Source of the DNA: Cryptomeria japonica
Lineage: Eukaryota; Streptophyta; Pinopsida; Cupressales; Cupressaceae
Direction of reading: 5' to 3'
Length of the DNA stretch: 64,000 nucleotides
NCBI RefSeq assembly: GCF_030272615.1
Contig: NC_081414.1
Location: 230,953,733 to 231,017,732 of the forward strand
The translations under genes were made by a program, and so were the position numbers. Numbering within the stretch: the stretch's first letter is position 1; each line of letters opens with the position of its first letter. Below, in pieces: positions 32,166 through 48,130 of this stretch. The notes below the pieces were generated by a model that did no database searches, was not told where the DNA came from, and saw only the letters and a list, made by a program, of their open reading frames with translations.

Positions 32166-33026
32166 ACCCAAGGTGTCTTCTACTCTGTCTACTATAAATA
32201 AATTGTGATGAAAACCAACTACATAAGAAGAAAGTTGCAGAGCAATCGTGACTTATTTCACTAAGAGTATCAAATTTTGCTTACTTGGGTGAATGTCATG
32301 TTGATCTGGCTCTTCCTCCATGAGTAAGGGCTAATGGTGGACACAAACTGTATGTGTGTATATGACCTGAATTCTTCCAAGCCAGTCAGATATTATGATA
32401 TTATTGCAGTAACGCAGGCATGTTTATATTTGGGCTTTTGGTTAATGGTTAAGGTGTAAGAACACGTTGTCCACATGTTTAACAAGTGCACAGGAATGGA
32501 ACGCGTATCAGCAATGTGCATTACTTTTGTGGAGTTAGGTAAGTTTGACTATTTGATATTAAGGAACTTTTTTCAAGCCATCATCTATTATGCTAGTACT
32601 TCAATGATGCAGTCATGATTACATGTGGGTTTTTGGATTAATGATTAAGGTGTCAGCAAAAAGTGTCCATATATTTCTTAATGTACAGGAACAGAAGGAA
32701 CATCAAGCAATGTGAATCCTTTTGTGGATTTGGGTGAGTTCGATTCAAGCCATATCCGGAGCTGCCTTTCACAGTTTTATTTAAAAAGCACGGAACACTC
32801 GTGGGCGGCCAGCCTTAAACAATACACTAAGCGCTGACCTGATGTGGGGCCCAGCCGTAATCCGTGCCCTCACTGCTGCCGTTAACTCATTCCGTTTGGT
32901 AAATGCTCCTGAATTTGAAATTTTAAACCTCCTGCTCATCCACATATGTCAAGTTGCTCTTGTGGACGTGTGTGTTGTTTAAGCCAGGCCCTCGACATTT
33001 CATTTTGAGCTTGCTTTGACCTGGTT

Positions 33027-33051
33027 TATATATATATATATATATATATAT
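33027..33051. repeat. (TA)n microsatellite
   Basis: About 12 TA units directly before the 30-bp tandem repeat. Confidence 0.9.
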
Positions 33052-33056
33052 CAGAT

Positions 33057-33170
33057 TGTTTTTTAATTTTTAAAATAAATTCAATATGTTTTTTAATTTT
33101 TAAAATAAATTCAATATGTTTTTTAATTTTAAATTCAATATGTTTTTTAATTTTTAAATAAATTCAATTA
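33057..33170. repeat. 30-bp AT-rich tandem repeat, 4 units
   Basis: Units begin tgttttttaattt at 33057, 33087, 33117 and 33141. The third is shortened to 24 bp by loss of a ttaaaa segment. Confidence 0.9.
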
Positions 33171-33508
33171 TTTCTGAAGTTGGGTCTTAATGAATATTTT
33201 TATAAGCAATCATGGTGTGTTCATTTGAACTTGTATAGAATTTTGAATTTTTTATATTTTGGAGTTGTATTTTTTTATTTATTATTTTTCATCTATAAAG
33301 TTGTTTTAGCTATGTGATACATCTTTAACTAAAAGTCAATGACTAAGGAGTATCCATTCCACCAAATTTATTCCCATCCTCATCCTTTATGGTGTGAGAG
33401 ACTTGCACTCAACAAGTCTTGGTCCTTGGTAGGCTTATTTAGAGCCATTCAACTTCACTAATAGACCAAGGGCCCATTGACTAGAGTTGTATTTAAGAAT
33501 GAATCTTA

Positions 33509-33662
33509 ATTCATTTTTATATATCTCAAGAGATCTACATATCAATATAAAAGTCTAGAGAAGATCATTCATGATATAACATTTCATTCATTTTTATATA
33601 TCTCAAGTGATTTAAAAGTCAATATAAAAATCTAGAGAAGATCATTCATGATATAACATTAT
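33509..33662. repeat. 78-bp tandem duplication
   Basis: The block attcatttttatatatctca, followed by tctagagaagatcattcatg, occurs at 33509 and again at 33587. Confidence 0.9.
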
Positions 33663-34162
33663 TAAAAAATATCATAATTACATTATTTGCTCGCATTAAT
33701 ATTTAACCATTTGTACATGATGATTATTATTATTTCTTATCACTTCCTAAATTTGATAAGTTGCTTTCCTAAGAGTTCGACCAAGGGAGAATCCCCTTGC
33801 TTAGCAAACTCCTCAAAGGTGTTCCTCAACATTATCGATCAATGATTATGTATTGTAGACATCAAGGCGAGCAGTGTAGACTCTAGAAATATTTAAGTTT
33901 AGATCTATGCACTCAAGTTGATATCCATAGGTCAAGTTCAGATTCATAGTCACATAAAGTTGCTTTCATAGTTGTAGAAAAGACCCAAACAAATTAACAA
34001 CTAATTTATGAAGTAAGTAAGCACCGAGACTAAAAATCTTTGAAATTTAGGTCCACATGCAAAATTTTAGAACCACAAGTAAAGTTTAAATTAGTAGTTG
34101 TACAAACCACCTCTATAGTTGCTAAAGTCTCCTAGACAAACAAACTATTGGGGAAAGTAGCA

Positions 34163-34470
34163 TTGTTTTGTAACTTGAGCAGTGAGCTCTAAGCAGTGTG
34201 CTTGAATGCAAGTGCATTCCCCTCATGTAATATTATTTTGTTACTGGCCATAGTGGAATAATATTATGGGTTCAAATCCCACTATGGTTTTTCCCTTTTG
34301 GGTTTCCACGTAAAAATATTGGTGTTATGGTTGCATGGTTATTTATTTTGTGTTATTGCGCTTTACTTTCTTTCTTATGCATCCGGTGGTTAAAGAATCA
34401 AATTAACAAGTTCAAAACTTGCAGAACACCTATTCACCCCACCCCCTCTCAACGTTCCTTGATTCCAACA
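34163..34470 (+). repeat. E2 5' LTR, last 308 bp only
   Basis: It matches 38324-38633 and ends gattccaaca beside the primer site. The first ~850 bp present in the 3' LTR are missing; the sequence left of 34163 does not match it. Confidence 0.88.
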
Positions 34471-34472
34471 AT

Positions 34473-34484
34473 TGGTATCAGAGC
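34473..34484 (+). other. E2 primer-binding site, initiator-Met tRNA type
   Basis: A perfect tggtatcagagc two bases after the LTR end. Confidence 0.94.
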
Positions 34485-34538
34485 TTAGTTCCTCTGAGGA
34501 AGCCTAATCGCTTGAGGAAGGTCCAAAAGATTGAATCA

Positions 34539-35711
34539 ATGGATTCCAGATTGCAGAGACAACTTTATGTGGCACTTGAGTATCTTGATGCAACAAGAAA
34601 TGAAATAAGTTCCTTAAAGAGAAACTTTAGTGCAGCTGAAGATTTCATTAAAGATTTGAAAGAACAAGTCAACACTTCAAGAGACAAGAGGAAAGAGCTG
34701 ATGGACAAGTTGAAGGAGAATCAAGAGAAAAGCATTGGAAACCAAAGCAAAACTGAAGAGTGTGAAAAGCTTGCTAGAGAAAATGTTGTATTAAAGAATG
34801 AGATGCAATCCATTGTGGTAAAATTGACTAAGGAAATTGAAGCCTGGAAGAAGAATGAAGAAATTTTGACTCAATCATTGAAAGATAGATCAGATGAATG
34901 CTACAAACTTACCTATGAGAATGACTAGTTGAAGGTTGAGTTGATGCATTCAAGGAATGATGGACAAGAACTTGAAAGATAGATTGTTGCCTCAAGAGAT
35001 GAACTTGCTACTGCAAATGAATACAAAGACAAATTTGATGCTAGCTCAACAAGGCTTGATGAGATGTTGGATATTTAGGGACATGGAAAAGACATACAAG
35101 GACTTGGATATGAGAAAGGAGAATCCTCTAGGTTTGGACAGAGCAATGCAAAGCCTAATCATCAGAAGAGAAAGAATCCTCTGGCAAGACAACCTAATGC
35201 TTATAAATTCAATGGTAGATGTTTTACTTGCAATAAATTTGGTCATATGGAAAATCAATGTAGAAGTAGGGTGGATAATGGAACGAATAATGTAAACAAT
35301 GGTCCTACCTTTACCGGTCAGTGTTTCATATGCAACAATTTTGGTCACAAGTCAAACATGTGCAGAGTAGTAATAAATTATTTTTCAGAACAAGAGATGT
35401 TTTGCTTGTAGGATGTTTGGACATATCTCTAACCAATGCAAGATGCGACCAAATCAGATGAATTTCAGGCTTATGCAGATAAATATTGTTTGCCATGCAT
35501 GCAACAAACAAGATCACATTGCAAAACATTGTAGAAGCAAAAATAATGGTCCGATAAACAAAACAAATCAGATGAGAAAGGCAAAGAAAAGTTTGATGAA
35601 ATCAGGGATCAACATAAGAATATGTAGGTTAAGAAAGATGATTCTAATGTGTAAAATGGCTCCACACTTGAATCCGGTGATGGAACCTCATCAGGTAACT
35701 AGGGCTTTTTG
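34539..35711 (+). pseudogene. E2 GAG: coiled coil plus four zinc knuckles
   Basis: It starts at ATG 34539 (MDSRLQRQLYVALEYLDATR). Residues ~10-130 form a charged coiled coil. Stops occur near 34926, 34980 and 35077. Two CX2CX4HX4C knuckles follow in the same frame: CFTCNKFGHMENQC (35220-35261) and CFICNNFGHKSNMC (35322-35363). After a frameshift come CFACRMFGHISNQC (35398-35439) and CHACNKQDHIAKHC (35491-35532). Four knuckles are more than the one or two normal in copia Gag. The protein would bind and package RNA. The frame ends before any protease motif. Confidence 0.8.
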
Positions 35712-35952
35712 ACCTTAGGGGAGTTTTATATGCAGATTCATAGAACCCCCTCTTTGATCATCTGTAACCAATTTTGGAAGGTTGCATAAGGTTTAAATCA
35801 TGTATATAGATGTTATCTGGAAGATCTAATGGAGATTTGAGGCTCCGATAAGCAATTTCATGAAAATCAAGGTAACCGATTGAAGCATTTATTACAACGT
35901 AGAATTAGGTTTTTAGAGGTTAAAAAGGCATTTCAAAGGTTTATTTTTCACA
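35712..35952 (+). other. E2 spacer between the two ORFs
   Basis: About 240 bp with no frame. This is where protease, integrase, RT and RNase H would be in a complete copia element, so it marks the deletion or natural absence of pol. Confidence 0.6.
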
Positions 35953-37250
35953 ATGCGACAGAAAGAAAAGTTCAGGAGCAAGAGGAGAGTTAACAGAATA
36001 ATGCTTGATAAAATTGATGAAGTTGTAAAAGAGACAAAACAAATAATAAAAGACTTTTTGGTAGAATTGAGATATGAAGTAAATTAGACAGAGGATACCA
36101 CCCAATCCAAAAAGCACATTCCTAAAGACACTTCCCTTCAGGAAGTACATGTAGAATCCTTTGGTGGTCAGAAGGATCAACCATTTGTTGATCCGGTTGA
36201 AGAAGCACAAGATACACCTTCTAAAAATCTAGTAGCAGACATCTCTGGTGAAGTTACCCAGGACCCTCATGAGATAGAAGTAATTGTAGAATGATAGTTG
36301 GGGAGATTGCAAAAGTTGAAAAGAGTGTGAGTGTAGAGGTTGAGGAGGAGAGTGATGAACCTATAGAGAAGCCTCTAGTAACTTTTACTGCGGCCAATGT
36401 CACTGACAAAGGTAAGCAGATTGATGTTGAGGATGACTTTTCTCATGGTCTGGTTCATTTAAGCACTCTTTCCCCTCTTCAATCATTAAAACTTGCCACC
36501 CAAGCTCAAATTAAGGCAAGTGAAGACCCATTGAAATTTCAATCTAAAGATAAAGAGGTCATCTCTCTTGCAAGTAAGGTTTTGGAAAAGTTTCTACCTA
36601 CTTTTAGTCAGGATTCCACTACTTCTCCCTCCAGAAAGATTAAGAACTTGTTAAATGTTGTTAACACTCATTTTGTATCTCTAGAGAAGGTTGCAGATGA
36701 ATCTGTACATAAGAGATTTAATGAGATGAGATTGCGGGAAAAGTTGAAAGAAGTTGAGAGAGATAGAGCGAGCTTGAATATTGCAATGAAGAGTATAGAA
36801 GAGGCATTGGATGAAGGCGATAAAATTTTCAAATCATATCTATTTTTGCCCAAATTTACTCCAGCCATTGATCAAAAGATAAAAGATCTTGAGGGTAAGT
36901 TGGTATAGGTCATTCTTTTGCACCTCAACTAGTCTTTTTGAGTTCACTTGAAGCACAAATTTTGGAACTCACTGATAAAATAGAGAATTTGAATAAAGAC
37001 AAGGAGAAAATTATGAGTATAGTGGGAGATTTGAGGAGTTTGATAACTCCCTAGATGGATACCTTGCTGGGAGCACAACATGATGCAATCAATGCCTTAG
37101 GTAAACTGGTGTCGTCTGATCTTTAGAGTCTTGAGGTTCATGCATTTATGTACAGTGCCCCAATAAGTATTTTGGAGTGTTTCCTGAGAGGATGGAACCA
37201 ATATTTAGAATCTGTAAAGGTGACTTACTTTGACATCTTTAAGTTCATGT
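35953..37250 (+). pseudogene. E2 second ORF, acidic then coiled coil, unidentified
   Basis: The reading begins at ATG 35953 (MRQKEKFRSKRRVNRIMLDK), basic, then an acidic Val/Asp/Glu region. It shifts frame near 36291 into a 205-codon open frame. It shifts again near 36908 to a helical stretch (LSSLEAQILELTDKIENL) and ends near 37250. Features are a Ser/Pro-rich middle, heptad-like helices around RLREKLKEVERDRASL, and a hydrophobic end. No known domain was recognised. It sits where some plant elements have an extra ORF between pol and the 3' LTR. It could instead be a captured host fragment. Confidence 0.45.
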
Positions 37251-37472
37251 AAACATTTACATTCATTTGTTCTTTTGTACGTAAGTTTTGATGGATTCCC
37301 ACCCTTTTTCATTGACGTCAAAGGGGGAGAGAGAGGGCAGTGAAAAATGGAGAAAGCGGTTCAGGGGGATTCGGTCAAATTGAGTGTACAAAATTCAGAT
37401 TTTGGTGTTTTGCAGATTTTGGGAAACTTAGCATTTTTCACCAGTGTTGCCATTAATGCCAAAGGAGGAGAT
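37251..37472 (+). other. E2 3' untranslated region and polypurine tract
   Basis: It holds purine-rich runs aaagggggagagagaggg (about 37320) and aaaggaggagat directly before the 3' LTR. The second is the functional tract by position. Confidence 0.8.
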
Positions 37473-38633
37473 TGTTGGCATTTGTTGTTCTGGTGATGCT
37501 CTGGTGAAGATTGGTGGTTCCTGATGCTTGCAGATTCTTAGGAGTTTTCATTCATGGCAACTTTGCCTACTAATTTGATTCGGTATGAGTTTGTGTCTAA
37601 CTGGATGTCTTGGATAAAGTATTCCTAGATTAAGACTGTCAGTGCAATGCAATATATAGATTTGTCTTTTTTGGTGAAGCATAGTTTGGTTTCAATGATT
37701 AGTGATTAGTTGGTTGGATATATGGAACAAATTATCACGTCAATCCACCCTTCAATGTTAATTTCTATACCTGTTTAAGATCCAATATCTGGTAGAGAAA
37801 TAAAGCAGAGTATTCTTCATGTTTGGTAGTGTATTGTATGTCCAAATTCTTAGAGTTGATTCTGGTGATTGGAAATGTGTTTGGGGCGATATGTGAGACC
37901 TATAAGAAGCGTGTGATCTTGTATTTTGGGTCTGGAATATGGTTTAATAAAAGATCTAAGCTGACTTGCAACTACACGTTTTATTTTTTTTATATTTTGT
38001 GAAGCCGACTTGTTGGAGATTAATTTTTGCTAGTCCAGTTATATAAGACCGTTTTGGATGATGCATTTGGTGCGATGTGTGATGTGGTAGACCATTTTGA
38101 AGTGATTGAGCGCAATTTCATGTGCATATTTTGATCTTGGTTGATCTGATAAGCAGTTGCAGAGCAAAACAAAGCAGATAAATAGATCAGTTGCAATAGA
38201 TCAATTTTCACTTCACCAGAACTGATTTTTGGCATAATCAGATGCTATTTTCCAATTCACTACATATTGTAATCAATTTGTAATCTCTTGTAAGGCAGTG
38301 AGCCTTCCTCCAGGGTTGTATCCTTGTTTTGTAACTTGAGTAGTGAGCTATAGGAAGTATGCTTGAATGCAAGTGCATTCCCCTCATGTAATATTGTTTT
38401 GCTACTAGCCACAGTGTAATAATATTGTGGGTTCAAATCCCACCATGGTTTTTCCCTTTTGGGTTTCCACATAAAAGTATTGGTGTTATGGCTGCATGAT
38501 TATTTGTTTTGTGTTGCTGCAATTTACTTTCTTTCTTATGCATCTGGTGGTTAAAGAATCGGATTAACAAGTTCAAAATTTGTAGAACACCGATTCACCC
38601 CCCCCCCCCCCTCAGTGTTCCTTGATTCCAACA
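37473..38633 (+). repeat. E2 3' LTR (1161 bp)
   Basis: It starts tgttggcat and ends gattccaaca, giving a 6-bp terminal inverted repeat (TGTTGG/CCAACA). A run of C's lies at about 38598-38611 near the end; the 5' copy reads accccacccc there. Confidence 0.85.
38427..38443 (+). other. tRNA T-arm-like / Pol III B-box-like hairpin in E2 LTR
   Basis: The sequence gtgggttcaaatcccac has a perfect 5-bp stem around the loop ttcaaat. It includes the B-box core ggttcaaatcc. The 5' LTR has the same element at 34266-34282 with one stem mismatch. Confidence 0.65.
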
Positions 38634-38701
38634 GGTAACTTTTTTTTCAAAAATTGTCCCATGATACTATGCTCATGCCAATTAAAAATTATCCCATGAT
38701 A

Positions 38702-39762
38702 CTATGTGTGATGTAGGAAGTAGGCATAAGCATCAAAGCACAATAGTTAGGGAACCACAAACCTAACAATACAATGGAAATAAAGTCCTATCACACTCAA
38801 TAGAAGAATTGAAGACTAGATGTAAATTAAAAATGAAAACCAAAAAAAGTATCTCCTTCAATTGACCTCCATTGTTTCTCTTTCTCCTTCAAATATGTAG
38901 TGGATCTCACCTACAAAAACACAATTGCAAGTGAAATCAAGATTTGCAAGCGAAATTGATAGCATAAGGATACTCAAAAAATGTGGTTAAAAATCAATAA
39001 GAAAAAGGGCTTAATTTATAGAGAAATTGAGATTGATTGGATGTCCAAGATTGAAAAGATTTTTGGTCAGAGGGACGTACTTGATTGACTGCACAACGAA
39101 GCTATCATTCGAGAAAGGATGAAGATAGAAGAAAACAAATGAAAAGATATTATGATAATAAACAATAAAATCTTTAATTATCTTCTCATAAATACCAAAT
39201 TAGCAGGTTGAAACTATATCCTCACAAAAAGTAGATTTTTGGAGATGCATACCTCATTTTGGAATTTAAAAATTATGATTAATGAGATATTGCCAAAAAG
39301 ATTGATTTTTAAAAATCAAGGAAAGATAGTAGTTTCCAAATTCGAAAAGTGGGAGGATTTTATGAAAAGATTTAAAAATTAAAAATTATTAAATATCTCC
39401 ACATAAGAGGATAAAATGGAAGAATAAAAGATTAAGAAAAACATGAAATAAAGATGAATTAATAAATAATATTTATTAATTATCCTTATTTTGGAGGAAG
39501 ATAAATATGATAAATTAATAAAATGATTTATTAATTTATTGTTCATATTTATGAAGTAGTTAATTAAATAAAATTAATTTATTTAATTAAAGGACAAAGG
39601 GGACAAATAAATAAATTATTAAATCTATTTATTTAAGACTTAGAAGAATTGTTAGTAAAAGGGGGTTTGATTAATTAATTAAACCTAAGAGGCACTATGC
39701 GCATGATATGTTAAAAAGATAGGAGACACAGGTGTTGACCATTTTTTAGTGTCTACACTATG
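38702..39762. mobile_element. Solo LTR (38707-39757) with ctatg target duplication
   Basis: The 1051-bp sequence runs from tgtgatgtag to tgtctaca and is flanked by ctatg at 38702-38706 and 39758-39762. The flanks continue as the same host sequence. No primer site or coding DNA is attached, so it is the product of LTR-LTR recombination. Its tgtctaca end and aattaatt-rich body place it in the E0/E1 type. Confidence 0.85.
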
Positions 39763-44986
<5,224 letters not shown>

Positions 44987-44989
44987 TTT

Positions 44990-45007
44990 TGGCGAACCTG
45001 ATGTGAA
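44990..45007 (+). other. E3 primer-binding site, tRNA-Trp type
   Basis: tggcgaacctgatgtgaa differs from the tRNA-Trp complement (tggtgaacccgacgtgaa) at three positions, all C/T changes. The match fades after ~19 nt, unlike E1. Confidence 0.75.
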
Positions 45008-45322
45008 TACAACTTTCTTTAAATCTGATTTGTGTTCTTAGATCTGAGTGTTTTTTTCTATTTCAAATTCAAATTCATGTTTACAAGTTTCAATTCCTTG
45101 CAAATTTTAAAAATTTAGAGGTCAATTTTGTTAAAACCCTAATTTTTCAATAAAAAAATTGAACTTGTGGATAGCTTAATTTGGATTGTTAATTTCAGAT
45201 CTGATTTAGGAACATATTTCACTCATAAATTTCATTTTCTAAATCAACATTTAGAGTGCTTTCATTGGTTAAAATTGAACATTTCCTTCTATTTTGCATA
45301 TGTTATCATTTGAAAGAGGAAA

Positions 45323-46640
45323 ATTATGGTCATGATGCATTCATTTCATAAATGTGATAATGGGTTAGCTTCCCTCGCTTCAATTTTTCCATCTCTTAAA
45401 GAACCTCCTCCTATCTATGAAAACATTTTAGTTCCTAAGAGATTTGTTACCAACCCCTTCAAAACTCTCCCATGCACTAAGGATGAATATTTGAAGAGTG
45501 ATCTTGACAATTCTCCTAAAATGTGCCCTTCCCATCTAGCTATCTTAGAGGAAGAAGATGATATCACAAACACCTTTCTTAGTGTTACTTTACCTTCTTT
45601 ACATGATTCCTCTCTAAGTGAAAATTTATTTATGGAAATTGACTTATATTCTCCCAATGGGGGCATGTTAGTGCAACAAGAGGTTATGAGCACTTCTTTC
45701 AAAGATTTCCTTCCTAAGCATGAATCTTTGGAGAAAGATGTTCATCTCCCTCATAAATAATACTCCCCTCATGAGGACCATTTTGTGAAAGAAGATGGTA
45801 TTGTCTCTACTTTTCTTAGTGATGGCATTTCCTCTTTTGACTTCAACAAAATTACCACCAAAGATGATGCATTGATGAGAAATTCTTCTCCTTGCCCTGA
45901 AGCTTGTCTTATCCATAAAGATGCCTTAGAAAAAGAAGATGAAATCATAATCGGTTTTCTTAATTCTCTTTCCCCTAAACATCCTATTGAACACATTTTG
46001 AGGCAAGAGGATGATTTAAACACATGTAGTGATGCTATCCCTCCTAAGGATGAAGAATTAATGAACAATGCTATCCCTTCTCCCAAAATTGGCAATAATA
46101 ATAAGGACATCTTTGTGCAAGATATTTCTAATACTTTTTTCAATGACCTCACTATTTTGGATGAACCATTAGAAGAAGGTGTTGATTATTCTTTACCCTA
46201 TGAGAGTAATTCTCTTGATATCATCTCACCTTCCATGAATCTCAATCATTTTTCCTCTAAAGGTAAGGCATCTCCTTCTCTCGAACTAGGTTCTACTCAT
46301 AAGGATACCTTAGTTCAAGAAGAGATTGTTGATATCCCTTTCAAAGATCTCCCTCTCAAAGGTGAAACTTTAGGGATTAATGTTGATCCTTCTCCTAGAA
46401 ATTCTATTCCCCATGTATATCCTTTGATGATAGAGGATGATATGAGCTTTCCTACTAATATTCTTTCTCCTAAAACATCAATGCATACTTCTAGTCTACC
46501 TCCTTAAATTGATCTTATTCATGATAACATTTTAGTACAAGAAGAGACTATCAACATTTCTTCCAACGATATTGTCCATTCTTCTTCTAAAATTCATGAG
46601 GACACCTTTGATCTTCCTAAACCATCTTCAATCAATTTGA
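45323..46640 (+). pseudogene. E3 repetitive acidic ORF
   Basis: Two long open frames (45326-45760 and 45785-46507) and their continuation encode a Ser/Pro/Asp/Glu-rich protein. It is built from about seven degenerate copies of a 30-60-residue unit. The core of the unit is HKD-x-(L/F)-V-Q-E-E/D, then I-x-x-x-F/P-x-x-L, then a PK.E.L segment and an SP-rich spacer. Examples are HKDTLVQEEIVDIPFKDLP, NKDIFVQDISNTFFNDL and HEDHFVKEDGIVSTFLSD. Single stops separate the parts. No Gag core or zinc knuckle was recognised. It occupies the Gag position and precedes protease. Function unknown; it may be a scaffold or a diverged Gag extension. Confidence 0.55.
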
Positions 46641-47620
46641 AACATGTGAATGAAACACCTAATACACCCCTCTTCACAGTTCAAGGTGCTTGTCCTTCTC
46701 AAAGTTCTCAACATAAGCCTATATTAGTGGTTCAAGGTGGTTATTCTAATGATTCTTTTTGCACTCCTAAGAAACCTGTTATTACTATGCAAGGAGGTTA
46801 TCCTACTAAGAGCCCTTATGAGTATGGTAAGAAAATCATCAAAGAAAGTTATCATATGGTTGCTCATACCTACAAAACAAGAAACAATAGGCAACCTAAT
46901 CCTCTTCCAGTTACCCCAACTTCACTTCCTCCCTCTCAACCTACTCTTTCACAAGTACCTCATATATCACAGACTCTTAGTAAGGAGTATGATCTTATTG
47001 AACAACTTAAAGCTACTCCTGCCAAGATTTCTATTTGCGATTTGGTTCAAACTTCACCTGCTTATCATAGGATGTTACAAGATGCCTTGAAAAACTTAGA
47101 TATCCCACCTACAATGACACCTAATAACATGGCTTCTTTGATTGATCCTACAAACAAACCCAAATCTCAAATTGTATTCACACAAGATGAGTTACCTTCT
47201 CATGAAATACATCATCAATATGATCCTCTTATGATTGTGGTTATTATCAACAATAGTGCTATAAGATGAACCCTTGTGGACAATGGATCTGGCCTTAATG
47301 TTTGCAGTGTGGACTTATTGGATAAGATTAATGTGGATTGTTCTCTCATCCAACTTGCTCCTATTTCTATTTGAGGCTTTGATAATGTTGATAAACAATA
47401 TTTAGGTATAATAACCTTTCCTGTTAAGGTAGGTCCTATTACTTTATCTACACCTATTCATGTCATGCCTGGTAATTTGACATATAACTTTCTATTAGGG
47501 AGACCGTGGATTCCTAGCATGCAAGATATCCCCTCAACTTTGCATAGGCAAGTCAAATTCATTTACAACAATAAGACATACACCTTGTTATCTGATACCA
47601 ATTTTCAAGCTCCATAAAAG
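46641..47620 (+). pseudogene. E3 protease with upstream helical region
   Basis: First come three imperfect VQGGY-type units (FTVQGACPSQS, VVQGGYSNDS, TMQGGYPTKS). The helical region follows (YDLIEQLKATPAKISI, VQTSPAYHRMLQDAL), closely similar in layout to E1. The protease has LVDNGSGLNVCSVDLLDKI (active site, Asp-Asn-Gly) and NFLLGRPWIPSMQDIPSTL (C-terminal strand). Stops lie at about 47266 and 47374. The enzyme would process the polyprotein; without RT and integrase the element cannot act alone. Confidence 0.85.
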
Positions 47621-48130
47621 CTAGATCTTCTTGTTCAACTACTTCCCATTCTTCTCCCAATCCTCCTACTTCTTCAAATAAATCTATTTCCTTTAATGAT
47701 CTTGTTCCTTCTAGTACTCCTGATTCTTCTAGTACTCAATCAGAATCTCCTCCCAAAGATATATTTTCTCCCGAAGGAGTGCTCTCAAATGATGATTGGG
47801 GATCTCTAGACTTTAACCCTACTTTTATAGGAGAGTAAAAAGTATCTTGGAAAGAATCTAAGACTGAGAAGGATAAGTCTAAGGAGGAACCTAAAGATAA
47901 AACCACTTTGTCTAAAAAAACTAAGTAACCACTTTGTGGCTGCTTCTAATTCAAATAATTCTTCAAATCCTTCCTCTAATTCATAGAGCACTAAGACCTA
48001 TGAGGTGCAACCATCTCTTTCTGATTTGGTATCCCTTTATGGTCCTGGTTTTCACATTTTATCTGAGTGGCTATGATGGCAATGGTTGTGGCGCAAATGA
48101 ACAAGGAATTAAAGTTCCTTTAGAACATAA
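47621..48130 (+). pseudogene. E3 Ser-rich spacer and G-patch
   Basis: A Ser/Pro/Asn-rich spacer is followed by an acidic/Lys-rich segment (TEKDKSKEEPKDKTTL). A G-patch split by a one-base frameshift comes next: SLYGPGFHILSE in one frame (near 48036-48060), then SGYDGNGCGANEQGIKVPL in the next (48068-48124). Order and wording match the E1 motif. After it, coding pattern fades. Confidence 0.7.

Larger units (their letters stand above)
32166..34162. other. Intergenic DNA with simple repeats, no gene recognised
   Basis: No protein-like frame was seen. A slightly GC-richer patch at 32750-33000 (including ggggcccagccgtaatccgtgccctc) stands out from the AT-rich surroundings but has no recognised identity. 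Confidence 0.5.
34163..38633 (+). mobile_element. E2: non-autonomous copia-type element (Gag plus extra ORF), 5' LTR truncated
   Basis: A complete 3' LTR (37473-38633) and a truncated 5' LTR (34163-34470) share their last ~308 bp. A perfect initiator-Met primer site follows the 5' LTR and a polypurine tract precedes the 3' LTR. Inside are a Gag with four zinc knuckles and a second coiled-coil ORF. No integrase, RT or RNase H motif exists in the 2.9-kb interior. It resembles Gag-only elements (TR-GAG-like) that depend on other elements for enzymes. No target duplication is visible because the left end is lost. Confidence 0.82.

Noticed and set aside
33027-33051. (TA)n as a promoter TATA region
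   Set aside because: It is a plain microsatellite with no gene downstream.
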